Shown in pieces: positions 7,618-15,442 of a DNA stretch of 18,215 bases; positions within the stretch are counted from its first letter, which is position 1, and each line of letters opens with the position of its first letter. Source of the stretch: a bacterium (GTDB lineage Bacteria > UBA10199 > DSSB01). Under the pieces are notes generated by a model. It saw only the letters and a list, made by a program, of their open reading frames with translations, did not search any database and was not told the DNA's origin. A program made the position numbers and the translations under genes. The stretch covers positions 1 to 18,215 of the forward strand of contig JAUHYS010000010.1 of assembly GCA_030426445.1 (NCBI GenBank). The letters run 5' to 3'.

Positions 7618-8529
7618 ATGCATCCACTTACTTTAACAACTTTAGGGACGGGAGCGGGTCGTCCCAGCTTACATCGCAGTTCTTCAGCCGTAGCTTTAGA
7701 TTACCAAGGAGAAATCCTGCTTTTTGACTGTGGTGAAAGTACGCAAATGCAGATTATGAAATCAACGCTACGCTGGGGAAAGCTTGCTGCGATATTTATT
7801 GGTCATTTACATGGAGATCACTTTAATGGATTGCCTGGGCTTTTGGCCACATTAAGTATGTCGGATCGAGAGGCTCCATTAAAACTGTTTGGTCCAGAGG
7901 GCATTACAGATATTCTTTCTGTTCTACGTAAGCACCGGGTACTTTACACAAATTATCCTTTAGAAGTTTTTGAGATCAAAAAAGCAGGCGTTTTATTAGA
8001 GACGGATCATTACTATGTAGAGACCCGTTTTATTGATCATATTATTCCCTGTTGGGGTTATGCCTTTCAGGAAAAAGACCTGCCTGGAGTTTTCGATGTG
8101 AAAAGAGCCGAAGCTTTAGGAGTTCCTCATGGACCCTTGCGAGGCAAGCTCGTTCGAGGTCAAGAGATTCAATTAGAGGATGGTAGAAAAATTCGACCCG
8201 AAGAGGTGGTGGGCCCAAAAAGATCGGGGAGACGTGTGGTGTATTGTTTGGATTCTCGACCTTGTTCAGAAGCGATTCAATTATCACAAAAGGCAGATTG
8301 TCTCATCCATGAAGCTACCTTTGAGGCATGTTTGGGAGAAGAAGCTCATGAATGGGGGCACTCGACTTCACAGGATGCCGCCCGTCTAGCCAAAGAAGCC
8401 CAAGTTAAAAAGCTGATTTTAACTCATATTAGCCAACGCTACGATCAAGCCAAACCCCTTTTAGAAGAAGCCCAAGTGATTTTCCCCAATACTTTATTAG
8501 CCGAAGACCTTAAAATTTTTGAAGTTTGA
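7618..8529 (+). CDS. rnz: Ribonuclease Z (tRNA 3' processing endonuclease)
   Basis: The product is a zinc-dependent metallo-beta-lactamase-fold endonuclease that cleaves the 3' trailer from tRNA precursors in the cytoplasm. At 303 residues it is the short (bacterial) form. Zinc-ligand motifs are present: GHLHGDHFNGLPGL (H63, H65, D67, H68), DHIIPCWGYAF (H141), CLDSRPC (D212; the family usually has GDTRP) and LTHISQRY (H270). The C-terminal HEATF and HSTSQDAARLAKEA segments are also typical of the family. GAGG at 7602-7605 lies 12 bases from ATG, a long spacing. A terminator immediately upstream implies its own promoter or read-through. The regulator gene follows after 66 bases. Identification is secure. 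Confidence 0.95.
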   Translation: MHPLTLTTLGTGAGRPSLHRSSSAVALDYQGEILLFDCGESTQMQIMKSTLRWGKLAAIFIGHLHGDHFNGLPGLLATLSMSDREAPLKLFGPEGITDILSVLRKHRVLYTNYPLEVFEIKKAGVLLETDHYYVETRFIDHIIPCWGYAFQEKDLPGVFDVKRAEALGVPHGPLRGKLVRGQEIQLEDGRKIRPEEVVGPKRSGRRVVYCLDSRPCSEAIQLSQKADCLIHEATFEACLGEEAHEWGHSTSQDAARLAKEAQVKKLILTHISQRYDQAKPLLEEAQVIFPNTLLAEDLKIFEV

Positions 8530-8595
8530 TTTTTTATTTTTGTCAGTTATACTAATAAGTCAGGTATAGATTAAAGAAAACAGGGGGATTTTTTT

Positions 8596-11376
8596 ATGCC
8601 ATCGGGTGTAAGCTTAAAAAAATTTGCACCAATCAGTAGTAAGTTTACTCCGGCTCGGCTTAGAGTCCCCCCTCTAACTCGTAAAGAGTTAGCCGAAAAG
8701 TTCAACCTAGAAAAATCCAATCAGTTTATCGCTATTGTCACCGCTCCTGCAGGGTATGGAAAGTCGACTTTTTTGAGCCAATGGTATGAGTGTTATAAGA
8801 ACTTGGGTTATGCAGTGGCTTGGTTAAATTTAGAAAGAAGTGACAATGACCCAGGTCAATTTTTGCAGTACCTTATTGGTGCATTTCAACAAGTCAACTC
8901 AAGCTTGGGAGAACGGTCTAAGGGCATGTTACTTCAGACAGAACTGGCTCCTTATCAACTCATTTTAGAATCTCTTTTAGATGATATTAGAGATTTTAAT
9001 GAAAAAATATTTTTATTTATCGATGACTTACATTTTATTAACGAAAAAGCAGTTCTTGAAATGATTGATCGAATGATGCAATTTTTACCCAATCATTTAT
9101 ATCTAGTTTTGGCTTGTCGCTATCGCCCTAAATTATCATTTGCTGGCATGAAGGCGGAGGGAAAGCTCGTTGAATTTAACCAAAGTGATTTGGGCTTTAG
9201 TCTTTTGGAGACTCAACAATTTCTTACTCAACTTAAGAAAATTCATTTGAAACCTGAAGAGTGTAAACAGCTTTTTCATAAAACCGAAGGGTGGCCAGCT
9301 GGATTACAACTCGTTTCAATCGCTTTAGAAGAATCTGAAAACAAACACCTTTTTGTGCAAGATTTTTCGGGAAACGATAGAGATATCACAGACTTTTTAG
9401 GTGAAACTGTTTTGTCTTCTATAGGCAGTGAACTTAAAAAATTTATTTTCCAAATATCTATATTAGACCGAATTTCTTTAGATTTAGCATTCAAGGTGAC
9501 CGCCAATTTAAATGCAAAAAACCTGATTCAACTTATAGAAAAAAAGGAATTATTTTATATCCCTCTTGACCGACAGCGTAAATGGTTTCGATTTCATCAT
9601 TTGTTTAAAGACTTTTTATGCCAACGTTTTGAGCAGGATTCTCCAGAAGACTTTTATGAAGCCCATGAAAAGGCCAGTCAGTGGTTTGAGGAGCAGGGCT
9701 TTATGGATGAAGCGATTGAGTTTTCTTTAAAAGTAAAAAATTTTTCAAGAGCTGCACTCTTAATGTCTCATTATGCAATTGAAGCAGTTTCGACTTTAGG
9801 TAAGCATTTGACATGGCTGCGGTGGTCTTCTCAACTCCCTAGCTCTTATATGGATCAGTATCCTTTAATAAGAATATTTTATTCTCAAAGTCTTCAAATG
9901 GATCACCAGTATTTAAAGTGTCAGGAAGAGTATAATAAGGTGGGAGAATATATCCAAAAGCATCTTGACCCTAAAAGTCATGGCCCCTCGTTTAATGTAA
10001 AAGAATTTGATTTGCTCCGAAGTATCTACGAAGCCATGCTAGCTTATCGTTTGTTTGCCTTTGATCAGATTGAGTTAAGTCGACAAAAAGCAGAAGCATG
10101 GTTGAATGAATGGCCAAAAGTTAAAACAGCATATTCTGGAGGCATGCAGTGTATTTTGGCTATTGCTTATTGTATGTATGGAGATTTTGACAAAGCTCGC
10201 TATTATGGAATGATATCACTAAAAACTGCAGAAGATACTAAGAGCTATTATGGAGTTATCTGGACTCGAGTTATTTTAGGCTTAACTTATTTGTCAGAAG
10301 GTAACTTAGCAGGCGCACAAAAAGAATACGAAATATGTTTAAACCATCTCCAAAAAGATGCTTTCTATCCCACTTATTGTTTGCCTTTAGTTAAGATGCA
10401 CCTTGCAGAAATCTATTACGAAAGAGGGGAAATCGATCAAGCGAAGAATCTTACTCCAAAAAATTTTGATTCATTATCGCATCTTCCTTATCTACAGGTT
10501 ATACTTCATTATTGGGAAGTTTATTCACGCTTGTTAAAAAAAGAGCGAAAGTTTTCAGGTTTAGAAAAAAAACTCAAAGAACTGGAAGTGATTGGAGAAG
10601 AAAAAATATGGTTACGATTAAAATATTGGGCTCAAGCGGAAAGAATTTTTCTTTACCTTGAACAAGGAAAAAATAAACTAGCTCTTTCATTAGCTAAAGA
10701 GGCTCAATTTTTTTCGGAAGATTTTTCATTTCTTCCCTTAGGTTCAAAGGAGATTGTTGAAGATTTTACAAAAGTTGTTAGAATCAAATTGATGCTAGTG
10801 CAGGGGAAGCACAACGAGTCACTTAAGATCATCGCAGAACGTCTTCAAAAACTGAGCAATAAGAAAAATTTTAAAAACTATCTGCAAACTCTGTTATTTA
10901 AAGTACAAGCACTTTTTCAATTAAATAGAGAAAACGAAGCGCTAAGGGTCCTTAAACAGACTTTAAGTTTAGCAGTCTCTCGAGGATTTGTGCAGATTTT
11001 TATTGAGGAAGGAAAAAACATTCAACCCCTCTTTAAAAAATTGATTCCTTTGCGAGAGCAGATCCCTGAAATTTTTGAAAACGGCTTTTTTGAAAAAATT
11101 TTACAGGGTTTAAAAATTTTTGAGGAGAATCAAAGTGAGACTCAAGAACAGCATGAGGATGTGATCAAACTCGAAGCCATGGAGCCCCTAACCAAAAGAG
11201 AAAAAGAAATTTTACACTCTTTGGATTCGGACGACTCAATTAAAGAAATTTCTCAGAAATTATTTGTCAGTCAGAATACACTCAAAACACATTTGCGTAA
11301 TTTATATACAAAAATGTCCGTTAAAAATCGTAGTGGTCTTCTAGAGAAGGCAAGACGAGTGGGTTTTTTGTCCTAG
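8596..11376 (+). CDS. MalT-like STAND ATPase transcriptional regulator (LuxR HTH)
   Basis: This 926-residue signal-transduction ATPase has a C-terminal DNA-binding domain. Residues about 16-35 hold the lead segment FTPARLRVPPLTRK. The nucleotide-binding domain has Walker A APAGYGKS (50-57), Walker B KIFLFIDDLH (137-146) and the sensor-like LACRYRP. Residues about 350-840 are helical, TPR-like repeats that sense the ligand or partner. Residues 863-926 form a LuxR-type HTH (LTKREKEILHSL, then EISQKLFVSQNTLKTHLRNLY). This is the architecture of MalT: ATP and an inducer drive oligomerisation and activation of target promoters. Its inducer and targets are unknown, and no sugar-uptake operon is nearby, so MalT function should not be assumed. 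AGGGGGA at 8582-8588 is a strong ribosome binding site. It is convergent with the beta-helix gene. Confidence 0.92.
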   Translation: MPSGVSLKKFAPISSKFTPARLRVPPLTRKELAEKFNLEKSNQFIAIVTAPAGYGKSTFLSQWYECYKNLGYAVAWLNLERSDNDPGQFLQYLIGAFQQVNSSLGERSKGMLLQTELAPYQLILESLLDDIRDFNEKIFLFIDDLHFINEKAVLEMIDRMMQFLPNHLYLVLACRYRPKLSFAGMKAEGKLVEFNQSDLGFSLLETQQFLTQLKKIHLKPEECKQLFHKTEGWPAGLQLVSIALEESENKHLFVQDFSGNDRDITDFLGETVLSSIGSELKKFIFQISILDRISLDLAFKVTANLNAKNLIQLIEKKELFYIPLDRQRKWFRFHHLFKDFLCQRFEQDSPEDFYEAHEKASQWFEEQGFMDEAIEFSLKVKNFSRAALLMSHYAIEAVSTLGKHLTWLRWSSQLPSSYMDQYPLIRIFYSQSLQMDHQYLKCQEEYNKVGEYIQKHLDPKSHGPSFNVKEFDLLRSIYEAMLAYRLFAFDQIELSRQKAEAWLNEWPKVKTAYSGGMQCILAIAYCMYGDFDKARYYGMISLKTAEDTKSYYGVIWTRVILGLTYLSEGNLAGAQKEYEICLNHLQKDAFYPTYCLPLVKMHLAEIYYERGEIDQAKNLTPKNFDSLSHLPYLQVILHYWEVYSRLLKKERKFSGLEKKLKELEVIGEEKIWLRLKYWAQAERIFLYLEQGKNKLALSLAKEAQFFSEDFSFLPLGSKEIVEDFTKVVRIKLMLVQGKHNESLKIIAERLQKLSNKKNFKNYLQTLLFKVQALFQLNRENEALRVLKQTLSLAVSRGFVQIFIEEGKNIQPLFKKLIPLREQIPEIFENGFFEKILQGLKIFEENQSETQEQHEDVIKLEAMEPLTKREKEILHSLDSDDSIKEISQKLFVSQNTLKTHLRNLYTKMSVKNRSGLLEKARRVGFLS

Positions 11377-11404
11377 TTTTTAGAATTAACTCTGAAATAG
11401 AAGA

Positions 11405-11443
11405 AGCCCTACGAGCAAATGCTCATAGGGCTAGGGGTGTTTT
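11405..11443 (+). terminator. Terminator between regulator and beta-helix gene
   Basis: A long hairpin, AGCCCTA (11405-11411) with TAGGGCT (11426-11432) and an inner GAGCA/TGCTC stem, is followed by GGGGTGTTTTT. It lies about 30 bases after the regulator stop. On the other strand the T tract is poor, so it mainly serves the plus strand. Confidence 0.75.
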
Positions 11444-11466
11444 TGCTTAAGCAGAGATTGAAAGGA

Positions 11467-13413
11467 CTACTTATTTTTATTTGATCGATTCAAGTAAAAA
11501 CCCATGCAAGCAAAGGCTAAAAGCATGAGAGAGCTTAAGCTTTGTGATCCCACAAAGCTGAGAGAGCAGCCGCCGTTGTTTCCTGGAGCTGGTGTTTCCA
11601 CATAAATTGAATGGCAAAGATCGCCGATACCATCTCCATCAGAATCTTCTTGATCAGAGTTAGCGATTAAAGGGCAATTGTCTTCATCGTCTAAAATACC
11701 GTCTCCGTCATCGTCTTCATCGCAGGCATCGCCGATATCATCCTCATCGCTGTCTTCTTGTTGGGGATTTGAGGTGTTTGGGCAATTGTCTTCGTCATCT
11801 AAAATACCGTCTCCGTCATCATCAACATCGCAAGCGTCTCCAATAGAGTCGCTGTCTTGGTTTTCTTGATCAGGGTTGGCGATTAAAGGGCAATTGTCTT
11901 CATCGTCTAAAACACCATCTCCATCTATATCTTCATCGCAGGCATCACCAACGCCATCTTCGTTTGTGTCCTCCTGGTTTGGGTTAGATGTCTGTGGACA
12001 ATTATCTTCATTATCGAAAACATCGTCTCCATCTTGATCTTCAATCTGACAGATCTCACTGCAGCCATCTCCGGGTTCGTCGTCGAGTCCATCATCACAT
12101 TCTTCATCCCCTTCCTTAATGGAATTTCCACAAAAGGACTGAGCTTCTAATGCGCCAATATCGCAGCTGCCTAGGGCAGGCCTTGCCTTAGCTCGTTGAT
12201 CTACTGCATTTTCTTCACAGTTAGGAATGGCATTATAGGCCGGGCTTCCCCATATCAAATGATAGGTTAAAGTAGGGCCTCCGTTATTTGCTAAAGTCTC
12301 AATGAAGACATCGTCAGTTTGGAGATTCGCCTGATCGCTTGGTTCTAAGGTGAGAGAGCAGTTGTTTAAATTTCCAAAAAGATTGTAGCCCTCACTGTGT
12401 ATGCCACCACCATCACATTCGTAGGACATGAGACTGTAGTTTAGGTTACCCATTAGGATGGAGTTCTTTATGAGCACATTAGAGAAGAATCCTGTTCGAA
12501 CAATACCTCCACCCGTTCCATTATTATTTTGATCCGAATCGGCTTCGTTGAAAACAATAGTGGAATAATTGATGTCTACCGTACTAAAAAGACTCCCAAC
12601 AAAAATAGCTCCACCAGAATTTATGGATTTGTTTTCACTTAAAGTGGAGTTGATAAGGTTCATGGATGAAGAGTCTACAAAAATAGCTCCACCAGAATTG
12701 GCTTGATTATTATGAAACGTTGAAGAGGAGATGTTAAAATTTCCATTTCCTGATGTGTGAATAGCTCCACCTTGTCCAGAACCAGAATTAGCGGTATTAT
12801 TCTCAAAGCTAGAGTGTGACACATTTAAGTGAGACCCATCCCGATTTGCAATGGCTCCGCCTTCTCCACCACTATCAGGAGCGTGGTTATTCTTAAAGCT
12901 GACCTCATTAATTGTTAGATTTCCATAATTGACAATGGCTCCCCCACCGGTATTGGCTCCCTTTGCTTCGCCTCCTTCTAAACTAAGTTTTTCTATTAAA
13001 ACAATTTTTCCCGAAGCGATTTGGAAAATTCTATCGATTTTATTCCCATTGATAATGGTTTCACCGGTTCCATTCCCAATAAGCTTCAGATGATCTAATA
13101 TATCTAAATCTCCAGTTTCTGTTGTATGGTCATTGTCCGATGGCCCAAGTTCTATATTATAAGTACCTGATGCTATTAAAATACTGTCATTATTATCGTT
13201 TCCGGGAAGGCATTCGTTGGGAAAGTTGACTAAATCAGCCTGACTAAGGTTTGTATTTGCTGCAATAATAGCTTCTCTCAATGTACACTTATTATCTTCG
13301 TAATTAATAACGTCTGCAGTGTGATTAACATGAATATTAGCGGCATGAAGCATAGACGCAGAGGCTAAAATTCCTAGGCTAGAAATCACCTGAATGATAT
13401 TTTTAATTTTCAT
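11467..13413 (-). CDS. Secreted beta-helix protein with TSP3 repeats and sorting-like tail
   Basis: This is a 648-residue exported surface protein. A Sec signal peptide (residues 1-24, cleavage after LHA) is followed by a CSLREA-type motif, CTLREAIIAAN (43-53). A right-handed parallel beta-helix with many GGAI rungs follows (about 100-350), closed by the choice-of-anchor-Q-like ending NNGGPTLTYHL to DIGALEAQ. Residues 428-458 form a Cys-rich DUF4215-like module (CGNSIKEGDEECDDG). Residues 459-602 are four exact-length 36-residue thrombospondin type-3 repeats (D-D-G-D, EDNCP, GDACD), expected to bind calcium. The C-terminus has GNNGGCSL, a hydrophobic helix and a basic end (RSNKNK). GGAG precedes ATG by six or seven bases. 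Proteins of this make-up are probably surface adhesins or structural proteins; no lyase active site is evident. Confidence 0.9.
   Translation of the reverse strand: MKIKNIIQVISSLGILASASMLHAANIHVNHTADVINYEDNKCTLREAIIAANTNLSQADLVNFPNECLPGNDNNDSILIASGTYNIELGPSDNDHTTETGDLDILDHLKLIGNGTGETIINGNKIDRIFQIASGKIVLIEKLSLEGGEAKGANTGGGAIVNYGNLTINEVSFKNNHAPDSGGEGGAIANRDGSHLNVSHSSFENNTANSGSGQGGAIHTSGNGNFNISSSTFHNNQANSGGAIFVDSSSMNLINSTLSENKSINSGGAIFVGSLFSTVDINYSTIVFNEADSDQNNNGTGGGIVRTGFFSNVLIKNSILMGNLNYSLMSYECDGGGIHSEGYNLFGNLNNCSLTLEPSDQANLQTDDVFIETLANNGGPTLTYHLIWGSPAYNAIPNCEENAVDQRAKARPALGSCDIGALEAQSFCGNSIKEGDEECDDGLDDEPGDGCSEICQIEDQDGDDVFDNEDNCPQTSNPNQEDTNEDGVGDACDEDIDGDGVLDDEDNCPLIANPDQENQDSDSIGDACDVDDDGDGILDDEDNCPNTSNPQQEDSDEDDIGDACDEDDDGDGILDDEDNCPLIANSDQEDSDGDGIGDLCHSIYVETPAPGNNGGCSLSFVGSQSLSSLMLLAFACMGFYLNRSNKNK
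11608..12039. repeat. Four tandem 108-bp coding repeats
   Basis: These are in-frame repeats encoding the four 36-residue TSP3 units of the beta-helix protein, at 11932-12039, 11824-11931, 11716-11823 and 11608-11715 (N- to C-terminal order). The second and fourth units share a long identical stretch (from GCGATTAAAGGG onward, about 34 bases), while the third shares other runs with the fourth. This suggests recent duplication or gene conversion. The abundant GAT/GAC codons also create a spurious Ser-rich frame on the other strand. Confidence 0.85.
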
Positions 13414-13439
13414 TTCTCACTCCATAATTTTTATTTCTT

Positions 13440-13468
13440 ATGAGTCTTGACTATATAGAAGTACTCAT
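13440..13468. promoter_or_regulatory. Imperfect palindrome upstream of the beta-helix gene
   Basis: ATGAGTCTT (13440-13448) and AAGTACTCAT (13459-13468) are inverted with one bulged base, around the centre GACTATATAG. The site lies 27-55 bases before the start codon, where a promoter or 5' leader is expected. It could be an operator; no second copy is seen here. Confidence 0.25.
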
Positions 13469-13512
13469 TTCATTTTACGAAGTGACTTGTAACAATCGCT
13501 AAAAATCAGAAC

Positions 13513-13541
13513 ATCACCCTAAAGGGTGATTTTTGCATTTT
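13513..13541. terminator. Hairpin terminator after the small lipoprotein gene
   Basis: The perfect 8-bp stem ATCACCCT/AGGGTGAT (13513-13520 with 13523-13530) has a tight AA loop. It lies downstream of the minus-strand lipoprotein gene ending at 13588. The minus-strand side continues with a moderate T run (TGATTTTT), and the plus-strand side has TTTTGCATTTTTTT, so it can work in both directions. It separates the hpnH unit from the beta-helix gene. Confidence 0.7.
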
Positions 13542-13587
13542 TTTGAGATTAATTTTGAATTCAATTGAGAGATGGGAATAAAAGGTG

Positions 13588-13794
13588 CTAATCGCAAACC
13601 CATTGGTCATTTTGTGGGTCCACAGAGCTTCCTGATTTAAAACTCTGGCCTCTTTGTTGTCTTAAACAATCGTCTTGGTAATTGCGGTAAACAGCTGGGT
13701 TCTTGCTGCCTTCTTTTGGGGTGTTTGCACAAGAACCTAGAAAAAGCACCAAACTAAAAAATGAAAATAAAATAAAAAAGGTATTTTTAAGCAT
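13588..13794 (-). CDS. Small lipoprotein of unknown function
   Basis: This 68-residue predicted lipoprotein has the signal MLKNTFFILFSFFSLVLF followed by the canonical lipobox LGSC (Cys22). The mature peptide is only about 47 residues, polar, with two more Cys (in DDCLRQQ and the terminal WVCD) that could pair. I do not recognise the family. It lies 19 bases after the hpnH stop on the same strand, and a terminator follows at 13513, so it is likely the last gene of an hpnH transcript. No good Shine-Dalgarno sequence is visible before ATG, only an A-rich stretch. The intact lipobox and the clean fit between a stop codon and a terminator argue that it is real. Confidence 0.7.
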   Translation of the reverse strand: MLKNTFFILFSFFSLVLFLGSCANTPKEGSKNPAVYRNYQDDCLRQQRGQSFKSGSSVDPQNDQWVCD

Positions 13795-13813
13795 TATTTT
13801 TTACACTTTTTAT

Positions 13814-14839
13814 TTAGCGAGCGGCCGAAGCCGTTGCTTTACCGATTTCGATCATCTTACCAAAACTCGACATGCCGTCCGTTACTGCAGTTGGCTCATA
13901 ACCACAATGGGTCATGCAGTTGGCACACTTTTCATTGCGACCTGTTCCGTATTGTTCAAATTTGGTGGATTCCATGTATTCCTGAAAGGTTTTAGCATAA
14001 CCTTCTTGTGTCAATAAGTAGCAAGGCTTTTGCCAGCCAAAAACATTATAAGTCGGCATACCCCAGGGTGTGCATTCGTAATCGCGTTTGCCCTCTAAAA
14101 AATCCATGTAAAAGGGACTATTAGAAAAATCCCACTTCTTGTTGTGTTGTCTTTTATAATCTAACAACGTTTGAAATAAGCGATGGGTTTTTTGTCGATT
14201 GAGAAAATGTTCTTGGTCGGGTGCTTTCTCGTAGCTGAAACCTGGTGAAATAGTGAGGCCTTCGATGCCCAATTCCATCATATGATCAAAGAGTTGAGCT
14301 AAATTTTTAATATCGTGTCCTTCAAATACAGTGGTGTTGGTAATGACGCGATGGCCAGCTTTAATAGCAGCTTGTATTGCACGTACTGCAATCTCATAGG
14401 TGCCTTCGCGGTCGACACATTTGTCGTGATGTTCACCATAACCGTCCATATGAACACTAAAGGTAAAGCGTTTATTGGGTTTGAATTTGTGAAGGTTTCT
14501 TTCTAATAAGAGAGCATTCGTACAAAGAATGACATAGCGCTTTTGTTTTAGCAGCCCCTCGACAATTTGTTCGATTTGGGGGTGGATCAGTGGTTCTCCG
14601 CCAGGAATGGTCACCATGGGTGCGCCGCATTCATTGGCTGCATTGAGAGCATCCTCTACACTGATGTGCTTTTTTAAAATATCATGGGGGTACTGAATTT
14701 TTCCGCAACCTGGACAAGCAAGATTACATCGAAAAAGCGGTTCTAACATCAAGTTGAGCGGGTAGCGTTTACGTCTTAATAGCTTTTGTTTAAATAAGTA
14801 TTTGCCAATGGATATCGCTTGGTGTGTAGGAACGGCCAT
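13814..14839 (-). CDS. hpnH: Adenosyl-hopene transferase HpnH (radical SAM)
   Basis: HpnH adds a 5'-deoxyadenosyl group to diploptene (hopene) to give adenosylhopane (via adenosylhopene), the first step toward side-chain-extended hopanoids in the membrane. The 341-residue protein has the radical SAM cluster motif CNLACPGC (C38, C42, C45), the SAM-binding GGEPL (80-84), and a SPASM-like C-terminal Cys set (C256, C273, C305, C308, C312, in the segment KCANCMTHCGYEP). The N-terminus (RRKRYPLNLMLEPLFRC) and length match the HpnH family closely. GAGGAG lies five bases before ATG. No other hopanoid gene (squalene-hopene cyclase, hpnG) is in the window; the only apparent operon partner is the small lipoprotein downstream. 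Identification is confident. Confidence 0.93.
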   Translation of the reverse strand: MAVPTHQAISIGKYLFKQKLLRRKRYPLNLMLEPLFRCNLACPGCGKIQYPHDILKKHISVEDALNAANECGAPMVTIPGGEPLIHPQIEQIVEGLLKQKRYVILCTNALLLERNLHKFKPNKRFTFSVHMDGYGEHHDKCVDREGTYEIAVRAIQAAIKAGHRVITNTTVFEGHDIKNLAQLFDHMMELGIEGLTISPGFSYEKAPDQEHFLNRQKTHRLFQTLLDYKRQHNKKWDFSNSPFYMDFLEGKRDYECTPWGMPTYNVFGWQKPCYLLTQEGYAKTFQEYMESTKFEQYGTGRNEKCANCMTHCGYEPTAVTDGMSSFGKMIEIGKATASAAR

Positions 14840-14907
14840 AAAAACTCCTCATGTTTTTTAAGAGTTACTAGATAGAAGAAAAAAGTAAGAAAAACAACTA
14901 AAAATAA

Positions 14908-14938
14908 AAAAGTCTGTAGAATAGCTCTACAGACTTTT
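14908..14938 (-). terminator. Intrinsic terminator of the four-Cys lipoprotein gene
   Basis: A perfect 13-bp stem (14908-14920 with 14926-14938; core AGTCTGTAGA/TCTACAGACT) with a 5-base loop is followed, reading on the minus strand, by a T-rich tract. It lies about 30 bases after the stop of the gene ending at 14970, isolating hpnH from it. Confidence 0.9.
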
Positions 14939-14969
14939 AATATTTTCAATCATTTTAGTGGGTTTTTAT

Positions 14970-15275
14970 TTATTTTGTCGGTGCGCCACATTTAGCGACT
15001 TCTTCTAAACTTTGGGCTTTCATGGAACAATCCAGGGCTTTTTTATCTATTTTTTCTTCAGCACATTTTTTTACAATTGCTCCCATATTGTCTTGAGCCA
15101 TTTTTTTTGCCATATCTGCGGCAGGCCCCTCTGGGACATCTTTTAGTCCTAACTCAATGACATGATCAGCAAATTTTTGACAGTCGGCTTCCGAAGCAGT
15201 TTGGCTGCCACAAGCCCCCAAAATTAGTAAAGTTAATCCTGTTAAACAAAATAATAAACTTTTTTTCATTTTCAT
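14970..15275 (-). CDS. Small four-cysteine lipoprotein
   Basis: This 101-residue lipoprotein has an N-terminus MKMKKSLLFCLTGLTLLI followed by the lipobox LGAC (Cys22). The mature part is predicted to be helical with four Cys at 32, 71, 83 and 96. The last block, CSMKAQSLEEVAKC, has a C-x12-C spacing, so two disulfides in the periplasm are likely. It is clearly a paralogue of the divergent gene at 15443-15766: both share C-x15 ending in (K/Q)DV, C-x(10-11)-C and M(K/Q)A...E(E/D)...KC. Similar small Cys-patterned lipoproteins occur in Leptospira and deltaproteobacteria, but I cannot name a family with certainty. AGGAGA at 15282-15287 lies about six bases before ATG. A terminator follows at 14908. 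Confidence 0.82.
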   Translation of the reverse strand: MKMKKSLLFCLTGLTLLILGACGSQTASEADCQKFADHVIELGLKDVPEGPAADMAKKMAQDNMGAIVKKCAEEKIDKKALDCSMKAQSLEEVAKCGAPTK

Positions 15276-15430
15276 TTCGTTTCTCCTAATGCTTTGTATT
15301 TTTATCTGAACTTAAAATTAAAAAAATAGGAAGACTTAGTCGATTGCTTGATATATGACAAGTAATTAATTGTTTTAACCTTAAGCAGTTCTATAGCAAT
15401 AAAATAGTCATAGAATGCGTGATTAAAGTT

Positions 15431-15435
15431 AGGAG
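15431..15435 (+). promoter_or_regulatory. Ribosome binding site that fixes a TTG start
   Basis: AGGAG lies seven bases before TTG at 15443. The longer reading from GTG at 15419 would place this strong site inside the coding region and has no site of its own, so TTG is preferred. Confidence 0.75.
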
Positions 15436-15442
15436 AAAGCTC

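Noticed and set aside
11678..11869. Ser-rich open frame on the plus strand
   Set aside because: It is the antisense reading of the Asp-rich TSP3 repeats (GAT/GAC read in reverse as Ser codons).
11608..12039. Regularly spaced repeats suggesting a CRISPR array
   Set aside because: The repeats are 108 bp, contiguous and in frame, encode EDNCP/GDACD calcium-binding units and have no unique spacers.
13703..14017. Plus-strand open frame across the small lipoprotein and the hpnH 3' end
   Set aside because: It is antisense to two better supported genes and has no signal, ribosome binding site or recognisable motif.
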